Assembly (NCBI GenBank): GCA_965242575.1
Contig: OZ251461.1
Span: 2,294,001 to 2,358,000 of the forward strand
Length of the DNA: 64,000 nt
Source: JANQOH01 sp965242575
GTDB lineage: Bacteria; Pseudomonadota; Alphaproteobacteria; UBA7887
Reading direction: 5' to 3'
The number at the start of each line of letters is the position of its first letter. The first letter of the stretch is position 1. This document shows, piece by piece, positions 45,058 through 52,103 of this stretch. A program made the position numbers and the translations under genes. The notes under the pieces are model-generated. The model made no database searches. It saw only the letters and a list, made by a program, of their open reading frames with translations, and was not told where the DNA came from.

Positions 45058-45528
45058 ATGGATCCAATTCTCCTTTCCGTCAAGCCTCGTTTCGCGGAGC
45101 TTATCTTCCGTCTCCTGAAAGAGGCCGAGTTGCGCAGGCGGTTTCTGCGGAACGCGGAGGATCGCGATGTGTTCGTATATGTCACCAGTCCCATCCGGGA
45201 GTTGCGCGGAGGTTTTCGCGTGGGGCAGGTCTGGCGCGGCCGCCCCGATGACATATGGGGTGAGGTGAACCAGCTGGCGCGGGTCGAAAAAAAGGATTTC
45301 GACGCATATTATGGCGATCGGACGGTCGCCTATGCGTTGCGGATCGAGGACGTGTGGGAATACCGAAACCCGATAGATTTTGAGACGCTTAAACGCCAAT
45401 TTCCGGGCTTCGTGGCGCCTCAGTCGTGGCGGTATGTGCGCCCGGGCGAGCGCGATTTTTTCGAGCGCTTCGAACGAGAGTCGAGTTCGCGCTCCGAAAT
45501 TGCGGCATATCGCGCAGAAAGAAGTTAA
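45058..45528 (+). CDS. ASCH-domain protein
   Basis: 156 residues. The start MDPILLSVKPRFAELIF is the classic ASCH (PUA-like, RNA-binding) opening, followed by VFVYVTSPIRELRGGFRVG and a beta-rich core, ending VAPQSWRYVRPGERDFF. ASCH domains bind modified bases or RNA. ATG at 45058 with GGGTAGGGTC upstream, 4 nt after the GNAT-PIN stop; an in-frame ATG at 44965 would overlap that gene. AT-rich like its neighbour. Its 3' end abuts, antisense, the truncated AbiEii gene, marking the cassette's right edge. Confidence 0.8.
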   Translation: MDPILLSVKPRFAELIFRLLKEAELRRRFLRNAEDRDVFVYVTSPIRELRGGFRVGQVWRGRPDDIWGEVNQLARVEKKDFDAYYGDRTVAYALRIEDVWEYRNPIDFETLKRQFPGFVAPQSWRYVRPGERDFFERFERESSSRSEIAAYRAERS

Positions 45529-45631
45529 TTGCCGTTCCGCCTTTCAACGCGAATTCCTCGTGCTTCGCCACCAGGGGCAGAATCCTCACGACGAGTTCGG
45601 CTTGGCGGTAAAACGGATTGGTCCTATCCAT
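45389..45631 (-). pseudogene. Truncated AbiEii-type nucleotidyltransferase toxin
   Basis: The first ~43 codons match the AbiEii start: RILPLVAKHEEFALKGGTAINFFLRDMP, where the GGTAI motif begins the nucleotidyltransferase core. After that, at about 45500, the sequence becomes antisense of the ASCH gene and the frame runs out in unrelated residues to 45389. The catalytic Asp pair (after RxSxDID) is missing, so the toxin is inactive. It overlaps the abiEi-like gene by 8 nt, the normal AbiE arrangement. Confidence 0.8.
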
Positions 45632-46424
45632 GCATCGCCTCCGGCACGGTGATCCCGTATTCGGTCGCCAGCCGCCCGCCCCGCGCCAGGACGCGCTTGC
45701 CGCGTCCGAGATCGTAGTTTCGCGAGTCGAGTCGTTTCGCCCACATATGCCCTTCCCGGTCGGAAAGCCAGAAGAAAAGGCGTTTGATTTTCACACTGCG
45801 CGTTCGGCGCAGCAGAAAGTCGAGCCGTCGCGGCGACAGGTCGAAAAGGCTTTCCATCAACAACCCGGCATGTTCGAAGGACGTGCTCCGCGGGACTCCG
45901 TCGAGGACCTCGAACAGGGCGCGTTCGAGCGCCGACACGCGGATCGTTCGCGCGCCGTCGCCCCACGGGACGTCGACCGAGAACGGCGGTTCGGACCCCG
46001 GCGCGGCGGCGCACGGAGAGCCGTCGGGCCGCCGCAGCCACGGCGTCCGATGGCCGCGAAATATGTCGTCCAGGCCGAGTCGATTCAACCACGACGGCGG
46101 AGGTTCCGGGCCGTACAGATGCACCGTGCGGCCCGACGCCAGCGGTATGTAGTGGGCGCGCCCATGCAGCTCCAGCGCCGTCCGGCCGCCAACGACGAGG
46201 GGGCTTCCCATGCGTTGCAACGAGCATACCGCCCCCTGCCAGACGAGCCGCGTCCCCGGCAGCGCGTGAACGCCCGCCGTCACCGATACGAGTCGGCCGC
46301 TCTTGACCGAGTTATCGAGGCGGTGCCGGCTCATTCCGCGCCGCATGAGCCATCCGCGGGTGGCGACGAAGCCACGCGGGACCAGCTTCGGCAGATCCGC
46401 GTGCGGATGGGGTTCGAACGCCAT
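45624..46424 (-). CDS. AbiEi-type antitoxin/transcriptional regulator
   Basis: 266 residues. N-terminal winged helix (VPRGFVATRGWLMRRGMSRHRLDNSVKSGRLVSVTAGVHALPG) and the AbiEi C-terminal domain (SALERALFEVLDGVP, RRLDFLLRRTRSVKIKRLFFWL). Represses its own promoter and neutralises AbiEii in the type IV TA family. Here the toxin gene overlapping its 3' end is truncated, so it is a toxin-less antitoxin. The ATG at 46424 has GGGAGGG about 11 nt upstream; the open frame above it is not conserved-looking. Confidence 0.88.
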   Translation of the reverse strand: MAFEPHPHADLPKLVPRGFVATRGWLMRRGMSRHRLDNSVKSGRLVSVTAGVHALPGTRLVWQGAVCSLQRMGSPLVVGGRTALELHGRAHYIPLASGRTVHLYGPEPPPSWLNRLGLDDIFRGHRTPWLRRPDGSPCAAAPGSEPPFSVDVPWGDGARTIRVSALERALFEVLDGVPRSTSFEHAGLLMESLFDLSPRRLDFLLRRTRSVKIKRLFFWLSDREGHMWAKRLDSRNYDLGRGKRVLARGGRLATEYGITVPEAMHG

Positions 46425-46660
46425 CGCTACGCCACCCTCCCACCGGGTACCGGAGAACGGGTTTATATCATGCGTCGTATGCGGCGCTGTGCGCCGCAGA
46501 AAATAGTTCTTCCAAACCGCAAATTCAAGGCGCTTATGCGGTCGCCGCGTAATTTCCGCGCTCCCCGGCGCTTCGACCGGCGCGCATTTCGGCCAGGCCA
46601 GAACGCCGCGCGAGCCGAACCGCATGAATACTCGCTGCGCGGGCCGGTCCCGGTCCCGCG
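46425..46660. other. Intergenic region upstream of the AbiE pair
   Basis: 236 nt between the abiEi start and coiled-coil paralog 2. It contains an AT-richer patch (GCATGATATAAACCCG on the minus strand, about 46460-46475) that may include the abiE promoter. No further gene is supported. Confidence 0.4.
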
Positions 46661-47089
46661 TCACCCGTCGGCGGCCGGCGCCTCCGCATCGGCGTTCGGC
46701 GCCTCGGCGAGGCGGTCCGCGCCGGGGAACGCGCGCCCGAGCGCGCCGGCGACCGTGCCCTCGATGCGCGCCATGCGCTCGCCAGTGCTGGCTTGCCCTG
46801 CCTCGATTTGCGCCACGTCGGCGCGCACATCGCTCAAATCAGCGCGCAACTCGCCCATGCCGGCGCGCAATTCGTGCTGCCCCGCCTCGAGGCGCACCAC
46901 GCGCTCGACCAGATCGATCTGGCCGGCGCGCAGTTGCTCCTGGCCGGCCTCGAGCCGCACCACGCGCTCGAGCAACTCGATCTGGCCGGCGCGCAACTCG
47001 CCCATTTCGGCGCGCAACCAGCCGAACAGGGCGACGAGCACCGCGACGATGGCGAGGAACTGGGCGACGAATGGGTTGATCCTGGGCAT
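46661..47089 (-). CDS. Small TM coiled-coil protein, paralog 2 of 3
   Basis: 142 residues: MPRINPFVAQFLAIVAVLVALFGWL membrane anchor, then repeated 'LLERVVRLEAGQ'-type 11-14 residue heptad units with alternating LRAGQIE linkers, and the conserved end ERMARIEGTVAGALGRAFPGADR. Its upstream ~100 nt are also duplicated upstream of paralog 3 (the GGCGGCCTCCAGCGCATTGA block at 47094 and 48278), so gene and promoter were copied together. Number and order of the repeats differ between paralogs. Function unknown. Confidence 0.7.
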   Translation of the reverse strand: MPRINPFVAQFLAIVAVLVALFGWLRAEMGELRAGQIELLERVVRLEAGQEQLRAGQIDLVERVVRLEAGQHELRAGMGELRADLSDVRADVAQIEAGQASTGERMARIEGTVAGALGRAFPGADRLAEAPNADAEAPAADG

Positions 47090-47312
47090 CGGGCGGCCTC
47101 CAGCGCATTGACCGGACGTTCCGGCGACAACGCGACGTTACCGTCGCGCGATTCGGATGGCAAGGTCGGTCGCGACGCGGGTCGACGCCGCCCGCCCCGC
47201 CGGCGCGGCGTCATGCCGGCGGCGGGCGCTCCGGGCCCGTCCGCGGGAAGCCGCCCGGCGCGCGGGCGCTTGCGGCGGATTCGATCGCGACGGGCGGCTT
47301 CTCGCGTTCGGG
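47090..47312. other. Duplicated upstream region of coiled-coil paralog 2
   Basis: The first ~110 nt are near-identical to 48275-48385. The remainder, towards the CxxC gene stop, shows nothing recognisable. Confidence 0.5.
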
Positions 47313-47753
47313 TCAGTCGAGATCGGGCTGCGAATCGGCGCCTGGGGCCGGCCACGGCGTTTCGCCGGGGAGCACCCAGTCGTTCGCGCCCCAACGATGG
47401 ATCGCGCGCAGGCGGCGGCTTTCGAATTCCCGCGTCCGCAAGCAGGCCAGGCAGGTGACCTCCCACGCCATCGCCGCCGCCGGGCGCGCGAGCGGCGCGC
47501 CGCATGGCGGCGCGGGCTTCGGGAACGGGCCGCTCAAGTGGACGATCCCGGCGCCGGCGGCGCGGGCGCGAACGATCGTATCGACATGGCGCGCGTAAGC
47601 GGCGCGGATGCGCGCCTTGCAGTCCGGGCAGGTGACGCGGGCGATGTCCTCGCTGGCGGCGCCGGGCGCCGGCGGCGCGCCGCAAGCGATGATCGGGCGG
47701 GTCGTATCCGGGTTCCCGAGCGGGAAGCCGTTGCGGTAGCCGACATAATGCAT
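47313..47753 (-). CDS. CxxC zinc-ribbon-like hypothetical protein
   Basis: 146 residues from MHYVGYRNGFPLG (ATG 47753; an extra 8 codons upstream are possible). Two related halves each have a single Cys followed by a CxxC: IIACGAPP...VTCPDCKAR and PPCGAP...VTCLACLRTRE. A Zn-binding fold is likely. The C-terminus is Trp/Pro-rich and acidic. It sits between coiled-coil paralogs 2 and 3 on the same strand. No family recognised. Confidence 0.6.
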   Translation of the reverse strand: MHYVGYRNGFPLGNPDTTRPIIACGAPPAPGAASEDIARVTCPDCKARIRAAYARHVDTIVRARAAGAGIVHLSGPFPKPAPPCGAPLARPAAAMAWEVTCLACLRTREFESRRLRAIHRWGANDWVLPGETPWPAPGADSQPDLD

Positions 47754-47803
47754 GACGCGGCGGGCGCGCCGCTCCACGAAACGTCCGTTCGCGGACCTCG
47801 GCG

Positions 47804-48274
47804 TTATCCTCCCGCGCCGCGCGCCTCCGTATCGGCGTTCGGCGCCTCGGCGAAACGATCGGCGCCGGGGAACGGGCGGCCGAGCGCGCCGGCGACCGTG
47901 CCCTCGATGCGCGCCATGCGCTCGCCGGTACTGGCCTGCCCGGCCTCGACGCGGGCTACGCGCTCGACCAGCTCGATCTGGCCGGCGCGCAGCTGCTCCT
48001 GCCCGGCCTCGAGACGGACCACGCGTTCGAGCAATTCGCCCTGCCCGGCCTCGAGGCGGACCACGCGCTCGAGCAATTCGCCCTGCCCGGCTTCAAGACG
48101 CACCACGCGCTCGAGCAATTCGATCTGGCCGGCGCGCAACCCGCCCATCTCGGCGCGCAACCCGCCCATCTCGGCGCGCAATCCGCCCATTTCGGCGCGC
48201 AGCCAGCCGAACAGGGCGACGAGCACCGCGACGATGGCGAGGAATTGGGCGACGAATGGGTTGATCTTCGGCAT
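47804..48274 (-). CDS. Small TM coiled-coil protein, paralog 3 of 3
   Basis: 156 residues; the first 30 are almost identical to paralog 2 (MPKINPFVAQFLAIVAVLVA). It has three tandem copies of 'EMGGLRA' followed by a run of 'LLERVVRLEAGQG' units (33-42 nt DNA repeats at about 48000-48180), and the same ARIEGTVAGALGRPFPGADR end. The difference in copy number against paralog 2 shows the repeat tract is length-variable. Membrane-tethered coiled coil; function unknown. Confidence 0.7.
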   Translation of the reverse strand: MPKINPFVAQFLAIVAVLVALFGWLRAEMGGLRAEMGGLRAEMGGLRAGQIELLERVVRLEAGQGELLERVVRLEAGQGELLERVVRLEAGQEQLRAGQIELVERVARVEAGQASTGERMARIEGTVAGALGRPFPGADRFAEAPNADTEARGAGG

Positions 48275-48399
48275 TGGGCGGCCTCCAGCGCATTGACCGG
48301 ACGCTCCGGCGGCAACGCGACGTTAACGCCGAGCGATCCGGATCGCAAGGACGGTCGCGGCGCGGGCCGGGGCGCCCGATGCGATGCGGGCGCGGCCAT

Positions 48400-48873
48400 C
48401 GTCATTCGCCGGCGAGGCGCAGGGCGGCGGCGGCGGCGCGGGGGGCGAGGGCCAGCGCGGCCAGAAGCAATCCGCCGAGAGCCATCAGCGGCGCGGACGG
48501 CGAAAGGCCCCGGGCGGCGAGGTCGGCGGCGGCGGCGCCGAAGATGAGCACGGGCATGCAGAGCGGCAGGACCAGCAAGGAGACCAGCGCGCCGCCGCGC
48601 CGCGCGCCGAGGGCGAGCGCCGCGCCGACGGCGCCGAGCAGGCACAGCGTCGGCGTGCCGAGCGCCAGCGACAGGACCAGCGCGGCGGCGGCGTCGAGGC
48701 GGAGATCGAGCGCGACCGCGAGCGCGGGGGACATGGCGACCAGCGGCGCGCAGCCGGTCAGCCAATGGGCCAGGCATTTCGCCAGCACCGCCGCCTCCAG
48801 CGGCGCCGGCGCGAGGAGGATCAGATCGAGGCCGCCATCGCCGTGGTCGGCGGCGAACAGGCGGTCCAGCGAC
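48400..48873 (-). pseudogene. Partial duplicate of ccmB (474 bp)
   Basis: A gap-free copy of 51433-51906, covering about the last 157 codons of ccmB, with only scattered substitutions. Both ends are abrupt: before 48400 and after 48873 the two loci share nothing. It lacks the N-terminal ~65 residues and any start of its own. A frame continues from antisense panE sequence, which I regard as accidental. Confidence 0.9.
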
Positions 48874-49092
48874 TCCCGGCTGCTCGACGAGGTCATGGCG
48901 GTGGTCGTGGCGAAGGGCGTGGCGCTCCCCGGCCCGAACGTCGCCGACGGGGTGCGGGCCGGTTCGCGCAAGAGTTTCAACCGGCCGTCGATGCTGCAAC
49001 ACGTCGACGCCGGGCGGCGCACCGAGATCGACGCGTTGAACGGCGCGCTGGTGCGCGAGGCGCGCGCTCGGCGTCCCGGTTCCGGCGAATGA
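48874..49092 (+). pseudogene. 3' fragment of 2-dehydropantoate 2-reductase (panE/apbA)
   Basis: The plus strand reads RLLDEVMAVVVAKGVALPG then KSFNRPSMLQHVDAGRRTEIDALNG and stops at 49090-49092. This is the C-terminal (ApbA_C) domain of ketopantoate reductase with its signature SMLQDxxxGRxTEIDxxNG. The NADPH-binding half is missing; the fragment is joined directly to the ccmB duplicate at 48873/48874. Confidence 0.75.
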
Positions 49093-49099
49093 GGCATCG

Positions 49100-49207
49100 G
49101 TGGCGCTTCTCAAGGGCCGCGAACTGGCGCGCATGCGCGCGGTCGACGAACCCGAACTCGACTACGACGCCTGGGAGGCGCGCATCGCGGCGGGGGAGGA
49201 GGAGTGA
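49100..49207 (+). CDS. 35-residue ORF of unknown status
   Basis: GTG at 49100 to TGA at 49205: VALLKGRELARMRAVDEP... ending AARIAAGEEE-like residues. It begins 7 nt after the panE fragment and has a strongly acidic end. It is probably another gene-end fragment rather than an independent gene. The following 160 nt to 49366 contain nothing I recognise. Confidence 0.25.
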   Translation: MALLKGRELARMRAVDEPELDYDAWEARIAAGEEE

Positions 49208-49366
49208 AACCGGGAAGGGGCGCGTTCTCGATCTTTCGGCGCCCCATACTTCGGGCGGCGTAGCGCGCCCCTCCCCCGCCGTCTCGCGGACGGCCGCACT
49301 CGCCGCGCGACGCAAGATCGTGAAAACGGCCGGGGACTGAGGGCCGACGCTGCCCGGCCGCGGCGG

Positions 49367-49771
49367 CTACGGCGCCGATGCGCAATATCTGGGGAGTCCG
49401 TTGCAAATGGCGAACCCCTTTTCGGGAACGCAATACTCCATGCAAACGCCGTAGGCGTAGCCTCCGGCGGATGCGCAATATCTGGGGAGTCCATTGCAAA
49501 CGGCGAACCCCTTTTCGGGAACGCAATACCACATGCAAACGCCGTAGGCGTAGCCCCTGGCCGAAGCGCAATATCTGGGGAGTCCGTTGCAAATAGCGAA
49601 CCCCTTTTCGGGAACGCAATACTCCATGCAAGCGCCGTAATCGGCGGCCAGAACTCCCGGCATCGACGCCAACGAAAGCGCCGCGAGCGCAACGACTCGC
49701 CTCAACAGAGAGCGATGTGCGAATTTCGCCGTGGCCGCCGTCGCCCGGAAAAGCGCGTTCGATCCTCGCAT
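49367..49771 (-). CDS. Secreted Cys-rich triple-repeat protein
   Basis: 134 residues. An Arg-containing N-region and hydrophobic core (VVALAALSLASMPGVLA) form a signal peptide ending near residue 43. The mature chain is three nearly identical ~30-residue repeats, each with the pattern C-x3-C-x8-C-x6-C (CMEYCVPEKGFAICNGLPRYC-like). They are encoded by three 90-bp DNA repeats. Twelve Cys predict three disulfide-bonded knots. ATG at 49771 with GGAAGGACGAGG upstream. Downstream of the lipoprotein and M48 genes, possibly one operon. No family recognised. Confidence 0.75.
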   Translation of the reverse strand: MRGSNALFRATAATAKFAHRSLLRRVVALAALSLASMPGVLAADYGACMEYCVPEKGFAICNGLPRYCASARGYAYGVCMWYCVPEKGFAVCNGLPRYCASAGGYAYGVCMEYCVPEKGFAICNGLPRYCASAP

Positions 49772-49829
49772 GGCCTCGTCCTTCCGTTGCGTCGTCGCGT
49801 GCGGCCGGAGTCGACGTTCCGGCAGGCCT

Positions 49830-50306
49830 CTATTCCTCGCAGTTCCCCGATTCGTCGACCATCTGCGAAAACGAAGCGGCGGGGCCTTCCTCAAGATTCC
49901 TCCGCTGTTCATTCTGGTATCTCTCCACGGCGTGCTTCAGGCTCAGGCCCCTCTGGGCCTTCACGGACAGAACGTCGATATCCGCCGCGATCCGGCTGGC
50001 GGTCCAACTGTCGCCCGCCGCCAACGCCAGGTTGTAGTTGCGCTCCATCGCATCGAAGTCGACGGATCGCAATTCGCGCCGGATCGCCTGTAATTCGATG
50101 CGGTTTTGCTGGTATTCCCTCTCCGCCTCGGCCTCCGCCCAGGCGACGGCCGCGTCGCCGAGCGTGCCGACGACTTGCAGCAACCCCTTCCCCGTATAGT
50201 AGCAGTCGCCATCGGCGGTCCTCACGCCGGGCCCGCAGCCGGACAAACCGCCGAGGACGAGGACGACGAGCACGAGTCCCGGAATTCCCCTGGAGGACAT
50301 GGTCAT
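49830..50306 (-). CDS. Hypothetical lipoprotein downstream of M48 peptidase
   Basis: 158 residues from the ATG at 50306, which overlaps the peptidase stop (ATGA); MSSRG at 50300 is the alternative. Signal with lipobox LSGC, then a predicted long helical region (AWAEAEAEREYQQNRIELQAIRREL). Four Cys in total, one next to the C-terminus. Likely periplasmic-facing and cotranscribed with the peptidase; its product may be a partner. Family unknown. Confidence 0.7.
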   Translation of the reverse strand: MTMSSRGIPGLVLVVLVLGGLSGCGPGVRTADGDCYYTGKGLLQVVGTLGDAAVAWAEAEAEREYQQNRIELQAIRRELRSVDFDAMERNYNLALAAGDSWTASRIAADIDVLSVKAQRGLSLKHAVERYQNEQRRNLEEGPAASFSQMVDESGNCEE

Positions 50307-51142
50307 CCCTTCCCTTCGTTGCACCAGAAGCGATTGCAGCGCGCCAAGCGCCTGTGGTTCGGGTTTACCCGGCCCGGGACGTAGTATTCGCGGGCCTGGC
50401 GGGCCATCGTTCGCGTCGCGCGCGCCCGGTCGGAGTTGGCCGGGTGCGTGCGAAACCACGACCAGTCGTCGCCGTATCGCCGCGCCATGCGATCCCACAG
50501 GGTCGATACGGCGTTCGGGTCGTAACCGGCGAGGGCCGTGTATATTATCCCGATCTTGTCGGCTTCGGTTTCGTTCAGCGCGCTATACGCGTATTCGGAC
50601 CCGGTTCGGGGGCCGTCTCCCAGAATCGTTTCCGACAGGGCGATTAACGTATTCTGTTTTTCGAATACGTGGTTGGCCGTCACGTGGCCTATCTCGTGGC
50701 CGACCACCGCCGCCACGGCGGAGTCGTCGCGCACCCGGGTCATCAACCCTTCGTTCACCGCGACGTAGGTTCCTCCGGTAACGAACGCGTTGAAATCGTC
50801 GTCCGGAAGCAGGAGAATCTTCCAATCCTCCCGCGCGTAATGGGACACGCCATGCACGCGCTGGAAAATTTCCTCGAGTCGCGAATACTCTCTGCCGTTC
50901 ACATCTTCGTTCAGGCGCCGGTAATCTTTTACGATCCGCTCCATTGCGGCGTTGCCTTGAGATATTTGCTCCGACCGGCTATGAAATCCAATGGTGCGCT
51001 GACCCGTGATCGAATCCTCCTGCGTAACGCCCCGGTGGGCGTCGTACAGGCCCCGGTCCATTTCCTTCAAGGTCGAGCAGCCGGGCAACAGGCATCCGGC
51101 GGCGCCCGCGCCCGCGGTCCGCAGGAAGTCGCGCCGGTCCAT
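50303..51142 (-). CDS. M48 family zinc metalloprotease, Tat/lipoprotein-type
   Basis: 279 residues from ATG 51142. The N-terminus RRDFLRTAGAGAAGCLLPGC combines a twin-Arg signal and a lipobox Cys. Catalytic HExxH is in VVGHEIGHVTANH, with the third ligand Glu in ALNETEADKIG. Resembles LoiP/YggG/BepA-type periplasmic quality-control proteases. The frame remains open upstream through a 29-base homopolymer to ATGs at 51295 and 51307, so a 55-residue longer form (with a poly-Pro run) would also be in frame at the present tract length. Confidence 0.88.
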   Translation of the reverse strand: MDRRDFLRTAGAGAAGCLLPGCSTLKEMDRGLYDAHRGVTQEDSITGQRTIGFHSRSEQISQGNAAMERIVKDYRRLNEDVNGREYSRLEEIFQRVHGVSHYAREDWKILLLPDDDFNAFVTGGTYVAVNEGLMTRVRDDSAVAAVVGHEIGHVTANHVFEKQNTLIALSETILGDGPRTGSEYAYSALNETEADKIGIIYTALAGYDPNAVSTLWDRMARRYGDDWSWFRTHPANSDRARATRTMARQAREYYVPGRVNPNHRRLARCNRFWCNEGKG

Positions 51143-51253
51143 CGCGCGGGCCGTGCGGTGTCCGGAGGTTTCGTGCGGCGCGCCGCGCGAGCATCCCGGA
51201 CGGGCGCCGGGATCGGCGCGGACGCGGCGCCCGCCTAGTCCCGAGTCAGGCGC

Positions 51254-51282
51254 GGGGGGGGGGGGGGGGGGGGGGGGGGGGG
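51254..51282. repeat. 29-base poly-G/C homopolymer upstream of the M48 gene
   Basis: An uninterrupted run of 29 G on the plus strand. On the coding strand, an ATG at 51295 reads MIEIA, nine Pro, then APDSGLGGRR in frame to the M48 start. Any change not divisible by three would break this extension. Flanking GCGC resembles the 7402 tract. The rest of 51143-51434 is GC-rich with no gene; ccmB ends at 51435. Artefact not excluded. Confidence 0.7.
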
Positions 51283-51434
51283 CGATTTCGATCATGGATC
51301 GCACCATCGCCCATGGAGCGGGGGTGTGTCAAGGGGCGCGCCGGGCGCGCCCGGCGGGCGGCGCGGATCGTTGCGCGGACGCCCGACGCGGCGAGGTTGC
51401 GCCGCGGCGCCCCGGGACGACCGTTTTTCCGACG

Positions 51435-52103
51435 TCATTCGCCGGCGAGGCGCAGGGCGGCGGCGGCGGCGCGGGGGGCGAGGGCCAGGGCGGCCAGAAG
51501 CAACCCGCCGAGAGCCATGAGCGGCGCGGACGGCGAAAGGCCCCGGGCGGCGAGGTCGGCGGCGGCGGCGCCGAAAACGAGCACGGGCATGCAGAGCGGC
51601 AGGACCAGCAAGGGAACCAGCGCGCCGCCGCGCCGCGCGCCGAGGGCCAACGCCGCGCCGACGGCGCCGAGCAGGCACAGCGTCGGCGTGCCGAGCGCCA
51701 GCGACAGGACCAGCGCGGCGGCGGCGTCGAGGCGGAGATCGAGCGTGATCGCAAGCGCCGGGGACATGGCGACCAGCGGCGCGCAGCCGGTCAGCCAATG
51801 GGCCAGGCATTTCGCCAGCACCGCCGCCTCCAGCGGCGCTGGCGCGAGGAGGACCAGGTCGAGGCCGCCATCGCCGTGGTCGGCGGCGAACAGGCGGTCC
51901 AGCGACAACATGGCCGAGAAAAGCGCCGCCGCCCACAGGATCCCCGGCGCGACGCGCGCCAGCGTGGCGGGGTCCGGCCCGATCCCGAGCGGAAACAGGG
52001 TCACGGCCGCGGCGAAGAAGGCGGCGATCGCCGCCACGTCGCCGGGGCGGCGGAGCGCCAGCCGCAGGTCGCGGCGCAGCAGGGCGGCGAAGACGGCCCT
52101 CAC
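51435..52103 (-). CDS. ccmB: Heme exporter protein CcmB
   Basis: 222 residues, about six membrane segments. GTG at 52103 overlaps the ccmA stop (GTGA), giving the usual start VRAVFAALLRRDLRLALRRPGD. Contains SLDRLFAADHGDGGLDLVLLAPAPLEA, the conserved CcmB loop. Membrane partner of CcmA in cytochrome c maturation (System I). ccmC is not found downstream, where the homopolymer and M48 region begin. A 474-bp part is duplicated at 48.4 kb. Confidence 0.93.
   Translation of the reverse strand: MRAVFAALLRRDLRLALRRPGDVAAIAAFFAAAVTLFPLGIGPDPATLARVAPGILWAAALFSAMLSLDRLFAADHGDGGLDLVLLAPAPLEAAVLAKCLAHWLTGCAPLVAMSPALAITLDLRLDAAAALVLSLALGTPTLCLLGAVGAALALGARRGGALVPLLVLPLCMPVLVFGAAAADLAARGLSPSAPLMALGGLLLAALALAPRAAAAALRLAGE

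Noticed and set aside
48402..49097. 231-codon minus-strand frame as a complete CcmB-like protein
   Set aside because: Its first ~75 residues are antisense of the panE fragment; only the duplicated part is CcmB.
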